This document shows, one piece after another, positions 27,401 to 35,121 of a DNA stretch of 58,696 nt. This DNA comes from Bifidobacterium phasiani (GTDB taxonomy: Bacteria; Actinomycetota; Actinomycetes; Actinomycetales; Bifidobacteriaceae), in NCBI RefSeq assembly GCF_019331775.1, contig NZ_JAHBBD010000019.1:1-58696 (forward strand). The letters are read 5' to 3'. Every line of letters begins with the position of its first letter. Positions within the stretch are counted from its first letter, which is position 1. The translations under genes were made by a program, and so were the position numbers. Below the pieces are notes generated by a model that saw only the letters and a list, made by a program, of their open reading frames with translations, did no database searches and was not told the origin of the DNA.

Positions 27401-27532
27401 TGCGGCGTGCTGCTGGCGCTGCTGGCGTTCTTCTCCGTGTGGCGCTGGCTGCCGTGGACCATCCGCCGCGTGGCCGCCCGCAAGGAGCGTCGCGCCGCCA
27501 AGCGCGCCGCGAAGAAGGCCGGCAAGGCGTGA
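24434..27532 (+). CDS. Circularly permuted, membrane-anchored GH3 glycoside hydrolase
   Basis: 1032 residues. The domain order is reversed relative to classic GH3: the C-terminal alpha/beta sandwich comes first (EGTVLLKNDDDVLPM, about 95-110; INPSGRTVDTF near 302), then the fibronectin-III-like domain (YPFGYGLSYTDFEW, about 380), and last the TIM-barrel catalytic domain (about 640-985). The catalytic part shows FTGRNGEYYSEDG, KHFALNDQENHR and the nucleophile Asp in GLIITDNAN near residue 902. One transmembrane helix lies at each end (about 14-36 and 975-1000), so the enzyme would sit on the cell surface, held at both termini. Acts on beta-glycosides by family; substrate unknown. AAGGAGA precedes the ATG. 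Confidence 0.9.
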   Translation: MKEQRKALIVRIVKTVVSVALAAVIIVAMALINPQLSTNKLISSLMGYNHQSVNNPAGAEGVDAEYYTADYTAETIKEAEDALYDQIAAEGTVLLKNDDDVLPMQNGTTFSFFSANSVDGTSTAAGFLGGSADSTVTLQSAFTAAGFGVNQRLWDFYATGAGEQYGLASGSVNYGDAEDFRINEAPLSALEAEDGLLESVEGTVPVYVLSRVVGEGRDMPRSMYNHADSQEDKERSYIELDSTERELIGYLNDHYDDVVLLVKSSAAMELDWLDEYPSIKAVVYSQNVTNALAKVFSGEINPSGRTVDTFVADALASPAAQNFGSYRYVDGDGEMTKYNYVDYAEGIYVGYKYYETRYEDKVLGQGNAGDYDYASEVVYPFGYGLSYTDFEWSDFSVEEDGDGFVARVTVTNTGDVAGKDVVELYAQSPYTDYDRENAVEKASVSLVGFGKTQELEPGASQSVEIAFDKEQLKSYDYTTAKTYILDAGDYRFTAAANANEATNNILADKGMTEADGMTADGDAAMVARWTPENDEVDTTTYATDTKTGAAITNVFDAANDPEVTYLTRSDWTGTFPKHYGEPSDEINTWGNEINCTDADGNNASCTYVRQAGDELIAQLDSTDSGTDVDPSTLDDTPVLGEDNGLTVADLRGADYDDERWDDLLDQLTADDYNQLIIFSGYGIDYIDSVQKPFQTDADSATGWVYGGTGHSFPSVMMLTQTYNQDLAERLGEIIGNEALLGGANGWYAPAMNIHRTPFTGRNGEYYSEDGFLSGAMASLEVKGAATKGVYSYIKHFALNDQENHRGDRPGNYSVATWSNEQAIRELYLRPFEMCMKLDDMEISYVQRNDDGSYENATATVPASMGVMTSFNRIGATWTGGSHALIQDLLRDEWGFNGLIITDNANTGVFMSPYQMLEAGADVKLLNVAEDPTGESLDLSDPATYHYAREAMHHLLYVVANTNCMNGALPGATFTFYNQMTVIQVIFNVVCGVLLALLAFFSVWRWLPWTIRRVAARKERRAAKRAAKKAGKA

Positions 27533-27560
27533 TCTGACGCACTTTCCCTCCCTCCTCTCT

Positions 27561-27608
27561 GAAAACCGTACATCTCAGGTCGCTGAGATGTACGGTTTTC
27601 CTTTTCTT
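27561..27608. terminator. Strong bidirectional intrinsic terminator
   Basis: A perfect 18-base stem (27561-27578 with 27583-27600) and a GTCG tetraloop. The stem's outer A4/T4 and the following CTTTTCTT give a U tract on the plus strand, and AAAA at the other side serves the minus strand. It sits between the convergent GH3 gene and the 141-residue membrane protein gene. Confidence 0.92.
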
Positions 27609-27617
27609 ATGAGATTC

Positions 27618-28043
27618 TTATGAGACGAGGGTGTCGGAGCGGCGGACGCGGGCGTTGATCCGGCGAATCAGCGTGCCCAGGCCCATGCCGATGAGTGAGT
27701 GGGCGGCTCCCAGCGGAATCATGATGAGCTGAGGCGGATTGATATTGCCGGTAACCACCGTGTTGGCCATCGCGAACGTTCCGTATTCGGCGAGCATGTA
27801 CATGACGCCGAACACGAGCAGGCCAAGCCATTTCCATGTGCCGAAGGAATCGTACAATCCGATGGCCAGCGATGTGATCACCGTAGTCAGCGGCAGGATG
27901 ATCCATAGGAAGAGGATGGTGAAGCCCATCGCGTCGGCACCGCTGGTGAAGCACCAGAATATGACCAGTATCAGCGCCCAGACTGCGAGATACGCAGCGG
28001 CGACGATGATTTCCGAACGATGTCGTCGGTTGCCTGTCGTCAT
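27618..28043 (-). CDS. Membrane protein of unknown function, 141 residues
   Basis: Four hydrophobic helices are visible (about 11-33, 38-62, 70-95, 102-122), with a basic N-terminus (TGNRRHRSE) and a basic C-terminal tail (RRINARVRRSD). The ATG at 28043 is chosen for the AAGGAGGG ribosome binding site on the minus strand; a longer frame upstream reads as arginine/proline-rich shadow. No family recognised. Divergent from the frame-shifted membrane gene. Confidence 0.75.
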   Translation of the reverse strand: MTTGNRRHRSEIIVAAAYLAVWALILVIFWCFTSGADAMGFTILFLWIILPLTTVITSLAIGLYDSFGTWKWLGLLVFGVMYMLAEYGTFAMANTVVTGNINPPQLIMIPLGAAHSLIGMGLGTLIRRINARVRRSDTLVS

Positions 28044-28246
28044 GGGGCGGCCCTCCTTTCCGGCGTCGTTGCCGGGTGGACGGTGGGTGATGATTCCATG
28101 ATAGCGAGGCCGGGAACCGGACGCGTTGCGGAACGACGACGGTGCGCGGCATCTCCGGTGTACGCAGGGGGCCGCCCTCCCGCGCGCTTCCTGCAATGGG
28201 ACGCAGCACCGCAGCACAACCGACGTACTCCAGGGAGAGATCATCG

Positions 28247-29141
28247 ATGACCGGACACCGCACTCCGCGCGCGACGGACGCAACAGCCGCGCCAGACGCA
28301 GCCGCCGTAACGGGCGCGGCACGCGCGGCGCTCGCAACGGGCACGGCAGCCGCCGCACGGCGCCGTCACCCTGCTCGGCTTTCAGATCGCGCCGTTCACG
28401 CCGCCGCACATTCCGGTGAAGGACGCGGTCTGGGCCGTCGTGCTGCGGCTTGGTCTGGCCGTGGCCCTCGCCTGCGCGCTGACGTACGGCGCACCCGTCG
28501 GCCCGCTCGTCGCCACCACGCACGCCATCGGATTCGCCGCCGCGGTCGGTGTGGTCCGGCTGGCGCACTGGTACTACGCGCGGTGGCGCGGGGAGTCGGG
28601 GCAGGACCACCCGCATGCGGTGACCGTGCTGCGCACCATACTATGCTGCGTCGCGATGATGCTGGCGACGGAGCTTGTCGCGCGATGCTGGTTCGTCGCG
28701 CGGACGTCCCTGTCTGGCACGCCGGAACTCGCGGCGGCATGGCTGGCGGTGCGCGGGGCGGTCGTCGGCGGATTCCTGTCGACCGGTTTGCCGGCCACCG
28801 TGCCGCTTATCCCCGTGGTGCGGCTGCTGGACCGGCTGTACCGCAGCCTGTCCGCCCGCTGGGAGCCGTCCGAGGCGATGTGGTGGGGCGACTCGGTCGC
28901 CGGCACGCGCTGTACGGGTTCGCGGTCATGGCGGTCAGCGCCTCCGCGCTCATGCTGTACACCCGTTTGACCGACGGCTGGACGCTGTGGTTCGAGGGCG
29001 GCTGGACGGACAGCATCGCCGCGCTTGTCTCGCAGCTGGCCGCATCCGGCACGCTCGGCACGTTGGTACTCTGGGCGGTGTGCGCGGTCGTGCTCGACCG
29101 TCTGGATCTGGCCGTCGGGACGCGGCGACGGACGGAACGCC
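28247..29141 (+). pseudogene. Frameshifted multi-pass membrane protein, first part
   Basis: ATG 28247 has GGGAGAGA upstream and reads MTGHRTPRATDATAAPDAAA, but coding sense moves by one frame near 28350-28365 (into a frame giving VTLLGFQIAPFTPPHIP and several membrane helices). It moves back near 28900-28915 (RHALYGFAVMAVSASALMLY and further helices). Within each segment only one frame looks coding. The product would have about six to eight hydrophobic helices. Two single-base indels would explain this; sequence error, decay or phase variation are all possible. No stop separates it cleanly from the next part. Confidence 0.6.
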
Positions 29142-30094
29142 ATGTGGCATTGGATCGAATGCGCCCTGCACGCGGCGCGCTTTCTGACCTACGCGTGGTT
29201 CGCGGCGACCGCGCTGTGCAAACTGGTGTACCTGATGTACCCGGACGCTATAGTCTACTGGCTGCTGCCGGCGCTGGTTCGCTCGGTGGTGTTCTCGCCG
29301 GCGATGGTCGGCGCGGTGGCGTGCGCGTACGTGGTGACGTATGGATGGCGGGCGTACCAACGGTGGCGTGACGCGCCGCTGCAGGTGTGGATTGCGTCGC
29401 ATTATCGGGGCGACCGGCCGACGCCGCGACCGCTGGTCGTGCGATGCGCGGCCTGGCTGGTGCGGTTGGCCGCGTTCTGTGCGGTGGCGGCGCTGTTTGT
29501 CGCCGGCATCGGACGGGCGGTCGTCAACGGGTCGCTGCAGGCTGTGATGGTCGTGGTGCGGGATGCGATTGGCGGGGCGCTCGCGCGGCCGAACCATTGG
29601 GGCATGGTCGTGATCGTCGTGGCGGCGGCCGTGGCAGTGGTGCTTGGATTGGCGGTGGTGCTGGCGGTGATGTCGGGCGGCGGTGGCGGGCTGGGCTCGC
29701 CGGGGGAGGGGTTGCCGGGAGCGGCGCCACGATTGGCGGCGCGGTTGCCGGTGGCGGTGCCGGTGGGGATGCCGGCGGGGGTATCGGCGGGGCCGCGTCC
29801 TTCGGATCGGGCGGGCGGTCGACGACGGTGCGCGACCGCTACGGCCGGAAGCTCGCCATTATCGAGGAGAGCGACTCGCCGCTGTTCCGCACCCGTGTGA
29901 CCGACCGCTACGGCCGGACCATCGGGCATGTGGACGAGGGGCTGTTCGGCGACCCGCGCGTGACGATCGATGACGACGAATACCGCGTGTGCGGCGCGGT
30001 GCTCGGCTCGGACCGGATCGTCTCGAAGAACGGCGAGGACATCGGGCGCATCGAGCGCGACGACGACGGGGGCGCGCGCTATCGCGGGCGGTAG
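29142..30094 (+). pseudogene. Frameshifted membrane protein, second part, with charged C-terminal domain
   Basis: ATG 29142 opens a frame (MWHWIECALHAARFLTYAWF) with four or five hydrophobic helices, ending in a Gly-rich stretch near 29690. Beyond the G-runs at 29699-29710 the coding sense moves back one frame, giving a Gly/Ala-rich linker and a soluble domain with two DRYGR repeats (RDRYGRKLAIIEESD and TDRYGRTIGHVDEG) that ends at 30094. One missing G in the G5-A-G4 tract would restore a single frame of about 317 codons. It may be one gene with the preceding part. No family recognised. Confidence 0.6.
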
Positions 30095-30150
30095 TGCGGG
30101 GCCGGAATACTGACGCTTGTTGGGGTGATGTACCGTAAATCCGTATAGAT

Positions 30151-30253
30151 GGCTCTGTTTTGTTACATTGGGACCCTGAAATCGGTTTGATTTTGTTACG
30201 ATCGATGCGCTGAATCGGCTCTGTAATGTACATGCCGGTCGGTAACGCTGAAT
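30151..30253. repeat. Three imperfect 33-37-base tandem repeats
   Basis: Copies at 30151-30183, 30184-30216 and 30217-30253. Each begins GGyTyTGT/GGTTTGAT, has an internal TTAC or GTAC/GTAAC, and ends CTGAAT(C). They lie at the left edge of the island, downstream of the HEPN gene, where base composition becomes clearly more AT-rich. Confidence 0.55.
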
Positions 30254-30327
30254 GTAATCGACTGAACGGTGGGGGATTCGATTGCGGGTAACACCCACAT
30301 ATCTATGAACCGTAATTCAGAGGTATT

Positions 30328-30729
30328 TCATCGCCGCAAGATATCGCCGTAGCGCGCGTTCAGGCCGGCGTCCACACGTTTGAATTCGGGGATGTAATCG
30401 TTGATGATGACGGTGACGAGTCGTGCCGCCTTGTCTCCGTCGTACACGTGCGCGGAATCGTTGCGGTCGCGCAGCATGCGTAGCCAGAGTTGCTCGTCCA
30501 TGAATTCGTAGTATTGGAACGCCGCCTTGATGGTGTCGCGCGGGGATCCTGATGCGGCGACAGGGTCTCCCTCGTAGGCGAGTAGCGCCTTAAATAGTTT
30601 CCACCCCAGTTCGAATTGCAACTCGAATTTGTCGATGATGCCGCTTTGCACGAATTCATTGGACAGGTCCTGCTGTGGCGCTTGCTCGAGTGTGGACAAG
30701 GCCGCCGCATAATTGTCATATTTTTTCAT
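30328..30729 (-). CDS. HEPN-domain protein of the HI0074 family (toxin-type partner)
   Basis: 133 residues, all-helical. The HEPN RNase motif R-x4-H is present as Arg89 to His94 in RDRNDSAHVYD. The N-terminal half (FELQFELGWKLFKALLAYEG) matches nucleotidyltransferase substrate-binding proteins. By family it pairs with a MNT nucleotidyltransferase to form a type VII toxin-antitoxin module in which the MNT partner modifies and silences the HEPN ribonuclease. It overlaps the MNT gene by 14 bases and is the second gene. The intact motif suggests it is active. Confidence 0.88.
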   Translation of the reverse strand: MKKYDNYAAALSTLEQAPQQDLSNEFVQSGIIDKFELQFELGWKLFKALLAYEGDPVAASGSPRDTIKAAFQYYEFMDEQLWLRMLRDRNDSAHVYDGDKAARLVTVIINDYIPEFKRVDAGLNARYGDILRR

Positions 30730-31003
30730 AAAGCACTACCCCGTCCCGGTCGATTTCGTCCCTCAGCTCGGAGGATATCGGTTCGTCCATGTTGACGATG
30801 TCGAGTTTGAGCAGGGACCACAGTTCATCATTGAGTTTGGTTTTCAGCGCATCGAAATCGGCGCAGCCGCGAATGGCGAGGTCGATGTCGCTTTTCGGCC
30901 GATTATCACCGCGCGCACGGGAACCGAACAGAAGCACCTGTTTCGCCTCAGCATCGGCTGCGAATTCAGCGATTTGTCGATACACGTCTTCGATGGGAAC
31001 CAT
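30716..31003 (-). CDS. MNT-type nucleotidyltransferase (antitoxin-type partner)
   Basis: 95 residues, minimal nucleotidyltransferase of the HI0073/MNT type. The catalytic pattern is GSRARGDNRPKSDIDL (27-42), with metal ligands Asp39 and Asp41 in place, and the third acidic position would be in LDIVNMDE (about 67-74). A GAGGT ribosome binding site precedes the ATG on the minus strand. First gene of the MNT-HEPN operon, so the antitoxin is made first. Confidence 0.88.
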   Translation of the reverse strand: MVPIEDVYRQIAEFAADAEAKQVLLFGSRARGDNRPKSDIDLAIRGCADFDALKTKLNDELWSLLKLDIVNMDEPISSELRDEIDRDGVVLYEKI

Positions 31004-31159
31004 GGTCGACCTCCTTGCTCACCATCATAGGAGTTGCGGGTGGTTCGGACGCATTTCGCCGGTATTTTCCACTGTCATACGCGCGGCGCGACAATCGTGT
31101 CGTTTGGCTTAATCCATTGGATGTCCGGGAACGGGGAGCCGCCATAATCGGCTTGCGCT

Positions 31160-31462
31160 TCAGTCGTCGGTGTCGATCGGGTATTTGCGCGCGTTCTTGG
31201 CCATCTTGTCCCGGATGATGTCATCCAGATCGAAACCGAGTTTGTCGGCGAGCATGATGCTGTAGATCATCACGTCGGCGATTTCTTCGTGGACGTGCTC
31301 AAGGTCGCCGTCCTTCGGTTCGTCACTCCATTGGAAGCATTCGAGCAGTTCGGCCGCCTCGATGCTTACGGATTTGGCGAGGTTGCCGGGCGTGTGGTAC
31401 CGGGCCCAATCACGCTCGCGGACGAAGGTGCGGATGAGATCGATAGTGGAGTCGGGAATCAT
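31160..31462 (-). CDS. MazG-like nucleotide pyrophosphohydrolase
   Basis: 100 residues, the short MazG-like/dUTPase-type all-alpha fold. Metal-binding Glu residues lie in SIEAAELLECFQW (about 32-44) and the partner motif EEIADVMIYSIMLA (about 59-72). It would hydrolyse a nucleoside triphosphate to the monophosphate and pyrophosphate. It is divergent from the GIY-YIG/DUF2075 gene with only 101 bases between start codons, so the two probably share a control region. Confidence 0.85.
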   Translation of the reverse strand: MIPDSTIDLIRTFVRERDWARYHTPGNLAKSVSIEAAELLECFQWSDEPKDGDLEHVHEEIADVMIYSIMLADKLGFDLDDIIRDKMAKNARKYPIDTDD

Positions 31463-31551
31463 GGGATAAGTATATGGCGATTATGGCGGTGGGCCGCCGG
31501 TCGGTTACGGCGGATGTCGGCGTCGTTACCGTATGGCCGGGGCGGGAGGCA

Positions 31552-31557
31552 TACAAT
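31552..31557 (+). promoter_or_regulatory. -10 box, probable leaderless promoter of the GIY-YIG/DUF2075 gene
   Basis: TACAAT, 6 bases, then ATG 31564. Confidence 0.45.
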
Positions 31558-31563
31558 GAATGC

Positions 31564-33819
31564 ATGTCCGACAACGACCTGCCTCTTCCCGTTATCGTGC
31601 GCGTCCCCTATGCCGACATCAATACGGAGAAGATTCAGACGAGCATTCATGCCCAACTGTTTCCCTCGGCGACCGGTCGGAGCAGTGCGGAAAGCGAGGT
31701 GGAGCGCATGACGCTCCACCTGCTGTTCGGGTACCCGACGGTGTACATCGTGTATGCGCAGGAGCGTAATAAGTATTCCGGTCGTCCCGAATATACGGTT
31801 TATGTGGGGGAGACCAACAACATCCGCGCTCGGACGTTGCAGCATCGGCGCGCGGATGCCGCGAACCGAGAGGATTGGCGTGACTTGGCGAGGCGGCTGG
31901 ACGAAGATCCGGATTCGGTCTGGCAGTACATCATCGGCAACGCGCATTTCAACAAATCGCTGACGTTGGACGTCGAAAACAAACTGATGCATTTTCTGCT
32001 GAGCAGCGAAGCGGTCAGGAGCCTGAACAACAGACGTACCAACGCTCAGGGCGATTACTATACACAGAAGGAATTCGACCGCCTTTTCTCGCAGATATGG
32101 CTTGATCTGCACAAGCAGGATCCGAATCTGTTCCCGTCGGAGCAGATCATTCGCGATTCGGCGCTGTTCAAGGCCTCGCCGTTCCACCAACTGAGCGACG
32201 AACAGATCGAGGCCGAGGAAACCATACTGAACGCCTTGGAGCGGATACTGCAGCCGGATGCTGAACCGTCCGATACCGATGCTCGGAATGAGCACGATGA
32301 CGTTCAGACGACATCGGATGCGGGGACAACCAAGAAGCAAGATCCCGTTCCGCGGCTGATATTCGTTCAAGGTGCGGCCGGTACCGGTAAAACGGTTCTG
32401 CTGAGCCATCTGTTCTATCGTTTGTCGACGGAACTCGGAATCCGCGGCCTGATCGACGATGCCGGCGAAGACGATTGGAAGGACTTCCCGAACCGTTTGA
32501 ATGGAACCGAACCGGCGATGCCGGCGTCCGGGGAACAATATAAGGCATACATCCTGGTGAACCACAAACAGCAGGAGAAGGTGTACAACCAGATCGCCAC
32601 CAAACTCGGGCTGCAGAAGAAATCCGACGACGTGGTGATGTTGCCGTCGCAGTTCATCAACCGATTCAGCGAACCGCTGATCAGTGAGAAGGGGACGTTG
32701 ACGAATCGCGGCGACCCCGACAAACCGCGAGGCAAGGCCGATGTGGTGCTGATCGATGAGGCGCACCTGCTCCTGACACAAGGAAGCCAAGGGTATTCGG
32801 GCAAGTATATGCTGCTTGACATACTGCGCAGAGCCAAGGTCGTCATCGCCGTGTTCGACCCGAACCAGGTTCTGCAGAGCGCGCAACGATGGACAAAGGA
32901 TCAGCTTGATGTGCTTCTACCGTCTTGTGATGGTTCGGATTCCGACTCGGAAGGCGCCGCGCTGCAGCCGTTCAAGCGGGTGACCCTTGAAGACCGTACG
33001 TTTGATGTCAGCCATATCCGCCTTCGCCATCAGTTCCGTATCGCTGCCGGGGAACCGACCATCACATGGGTGGACGATTTTGCCGGGGGAGTGGGCATTG
33101 GCCCGATTCCTCGGGACACGGATGAGTTGAACCCCGATGGGTCGGTGAAGCGTCACGCCTATGACATCAAGGTGTTCGATTCGCCGGTGGAGCTGTTCAA
33201 AGCCATCAGGGAGAAGTCGAAGTTGAAAGCTGGCGGAGTGGATGGACATGGCCTGTCGCGCGTGGTGGCGACGTACGACTGGGCCTATAAGGATGGGAAA
33301 CCGAATCCCGACAGTCCGGACGGACGATGGGACGTCGAAATGCATCGCAATGCCGACGGTGTCTGGGTGATGGGCCTGGATCCGGATGACCGGCGTGGCT
33401 TTGATGCGGATGATCCGGACGGAGATCCTGATCGCTTCTGCCATCCGTGGAATTATCAGTTGCCGAATCCGAACCGGAAAAGAGGCGTGCATGATGATGC
33501 GGCTTGGGCGGAGCAGCCGCATACCATCGAGGAAGTGGGTTCGACCTATACCATCCAAGGGTTTGATTTGAACTATGTCGGCGTGATTATCGGGCCGTCG
33601 GTGAAGTACCGTGACGGTCGGATTGTGTTCGATGGCTCAGCCAGCAAGAATGACAAGGCCACGCAGAAGCGCGGCAGCGTCATTGACTACAGTGAGGCCA
33701 ATCTGCGGAATGAGTTGAATGTGCTGCTCAAGCGTGGCGTGCATGGACTGTATTTGTTTGCGGTGGATGAGGAGTTGCGGAGGCGGCTGGTTTCTGCAAT
33801 AAGAATGAGCTTTTTTTGA
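31564..33819 (+). CDS. GIY-YIG nuclease fused to DUF2075 P-loop ATPase/helicase
   Basis: 751 residues. An N-terminal segment is followed by a GIY-YIG endonuclease (about 57-150: TVYIVYAQ, then YTVYVGETNNIRARTLQH with the conserved Arg). The DUF2075 motor has Walker A QGAAGTGKTVL (270-278), Walker B ADVVLIDEAHLL (about 392), a sensor HQFRIAAG (about 490) and a C-terminal helicase-like STYTIQGFDLNYVGVIIGP. An acidic linker (about 235-262) joins nuclease and motor. The ATG at 31564 is preferred over an upstream in-frame start because a TACAAT box lies 6 bases before it. Predicted to cut DNA under ATP control; the defence role is inferred. Confidence 0.85.
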   Translation: MSDNDLPLPVIVRVPYADINTEKIQTSIHAQLFPSATGRSSAESEVERMTLHLLFGYPTVYIVYAQERNKYSGRPEYTVYVGETNNIRARTLQHRRADAANREDWRDLARRLDEDPDSVWQYIIGNAHFNKSLTLDVENKLMHFLLSSEAVRSLNNRRTNAQGDYYTQKEFDRLFSQIWLDLHKQDPNLFPSEQIIRDSALFKASPFHQLSDEQIEAEETILNALERILQPDAEPSDTDARNEHDDVQTTSDAGTTKKQDPVPRLIFVQGAAGTGKTVLLSHLFYRLSTELGIRGLIDDAGEDDWKDFPNRLNGTEPAMPASGEQYKAYILVNHKQQEKVYNQIATKLGLQKKSDDVVMLPSQFINRFSEPLISEKGTLTNRGDPDKPRGKADVVLIDEAHLLLTQGSQGYSGKYMLLDILRRAKVVIAVFDPNQVLQSAQRWTKDQLDVLLPSCDGSDSDSEGAALQPFKRVTLEDRTFDVSHIRLRHQFRIAAGEPTITWVDDFAGGVGIGPIPRDTDELNPDGSVKRHAYDIKVFDSPVELFKAIREKSKLKAGGVDGHGLSRVVATYDWAYKDGKPNPDSPDGRWDVEMHRNADGVWVMGLDPDDRRGFDADDPDGDPDRFCHPWNYQLPNPNRKRGVHDDAAWAEQPHTIEEVGSTYTIQGFDLNYVGVIIGPSVKYRDGRIVFDGSASKNDKATQKRGSVIDYSEANLRNELNVLLKRGVHGLYLFAVDEELRRRLVSAIRMSFF

Positions 33820-34107
33820 AAGATTTGTCGTGCTCTGCTTCAATACGATGAGCATATAATGTGTACATCGTTTTGGCGCTTGTTTTGACTGATATAGATG
33901 ATGCGGCGCCGGTGCGTCGTGGAAACACTGCTATCGCTGGTTCTGTGAATTCTTGAGTGTTGAACGGCCGTTTGTTCGATTTTCCGTTCTTTGCCAGGCC
34001 GGGTCGAACATGGCCGCGACGAAGAACGGATTTATCGCAGGTGTAATGGTGTACATAGCTTTCGCTCAGGGGTTGTGTTTGACTCTGGAACAAATAAATC
34101 ACGCGTA
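33820..34107. other. AT-richer gap between convergent island genes
   Basis: Begins with a T7 run (around 33812-33818) at the end of the DUF2075 gene. It contains no convincing open frame. A 170-codon minus-strand frame through it has unlikely composition and no ribosome binding site. Confidence 0.5.
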
Positions 34108-34785
34108 TCATCGAATGAGTTTGCGTCGCATCGGTTTCAAATAGTTTTGCTTGAATTGGCGCCATGTACCGAACACTTTGCGGTCGGTGGCAGTGTCTTT
34201 GCCGGCCTGGTACTTCAGGGCGGTGAGTTCTATCATGCACAGAAAGTCCGCGGCCTGTTCGAGCCGATAGTCCTTGGGGGAGGAATTCCGATAGATGATC
34301 GCGTCTTTCGACAACGCATAGTCTATTGCGGCATGAAGGGCATTGGAAACGATCTGCTGACCGTTGTCGTAATAGACCTTGATGGCGTCGTACTGCTGAA
34401 ACACATCAAGATGTGTCAACAGGTGATTTGCAAGATCACGCTTCAATTGCGCCTCGAACCGGAGTTTGTCGCCATCGAACACATCTTTTCTGTGGGCAAA
34501 GGTGACGTATGTGAACGGCAGATTCCTGCACATGGTGAAGAATGCCAGCAGCAACCGTTTCCTTTCCTCCAACGGCATACCTTCATAGTCGTCATGTCCA
34601 TTGAGCAGTGGTCCGGCATGAAAGGGGATATCCGGTAGCCGTGCGCTCGACAGATGGGTTTCGTATCGGGAGATGTGCTCTCCCAGCAAAGCGGACTGAT
34701 CATGGAACACCAGCGTGATCAGGTAATATTCGGAGCGTTTCCCCCACTCTCCGGATTCGTCGCACATGATGCTCATCTCGGTCAT
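34108..34785 (-). CDS. DUF3800 protein
   Basis: 225 residues. DUF3800 proteins have an RNase H-like fold. The first acidic motif is MSIMCDESGEWG with Asp8 and Glu9, the second is in YYDNGQQIVS (about 146), and the C-terminal acidic/helical motif is LEQAADFLCMIE (about 179), consistent with a retained metal site. ATG 34785 has GGGGAGG at ideal distance; the longer in-frame extension is leader sequence. Commonly found in phage and defence regions; biochemical role unknown. Monocistronic, behind a strong hairpin in its leader. Confidence 0.85.
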   Translation of the reverse strand: MTEMSIMCDESGEWGKRSEYYLITLVFHDQSALLGEHISRYETHLSSARLPDIPFHAGPLLNGHDDYEGMPLEERKRLLLAFFTMCRNLPFTYVTFAHRKDVFDGDKLRFEAQLKRDLANHLLTHLDVFQQYDAIKVYYDNGQQIVSNALHAAIDYALSKDAIIYRNSSPKDYRLEQAADFLCMIELTALKYQAGKDTATDRKVFGTWRQFKQNYLKPMRRKLIR

Positions 34786-34815
34786 TCGGCCTCCCCACAG
34801 GTCAAATAACGAAGT

Positions 34816-34835
34816 GCCGGGGGAATACCCCCGGC
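34816..34835 (-). promoter_or_regulatory. GC-rich hairpin in the DUF3800 leader (possible attenuator)
   Basis: GCCGGGGG (34816-34823) and CCCCCGGC (34828-34835) form a perfect 8-base stem with a 4-base loop. On the minus strand it is followed by a T-rich stretch (CGTTATTTG) and then the ribosome binding site about 25 bases on. It could act as a terminator/attenuator or insulate the gene from upstream transcription. Confidence 0.5.
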
Positions 34836-35121
34836 GTCTTGGAGCCTTCCCATCTCTGGTGAAAGCACCTTCTTTATACCAAGGATGCGGAGTATGGTCA
34901 ATCGAAAATGCGTGTCGTTGCATCGTTCGACTGTGGCAACTGTTCCTAACCTTGAGAGAGATGTTCGCACGACAAGGTACGTAAACAGAAATCTGGTTCT
35001 TATCGTTGTCATGCGAATGGAATACTGTCGATCACCTTCGTCGATGCCATGGCCATGGTGCTTCCGCTGTATCCTGGATCTGGTCCGATAATCTCCGGCG
35101 GAACGGGAGGGAGAGCGATCT
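34836..35121. other. Divergent promoter region between DUF3800 and NUDIX genes
   Basis: No gene seen. GATAAT at about 35088 is the best -10 candidate for the NUDIX gene, and GGGAGGGAGA serves as its ribosome binding site. Confidence 0.45.

Noticed and set aside
31020..31159. Possible short gene between the MNT and MazG-like genes
   Set aside because: Frames there are short, without ribosome binding sites or recognisable composition; treated as intergenic.
33728..34240. 170-codon minus-strand frame over the gap after the DUF2075 gene
   Set aside because: It overlaps both flanking genes, has no ribosome binding site and no coherent composition.
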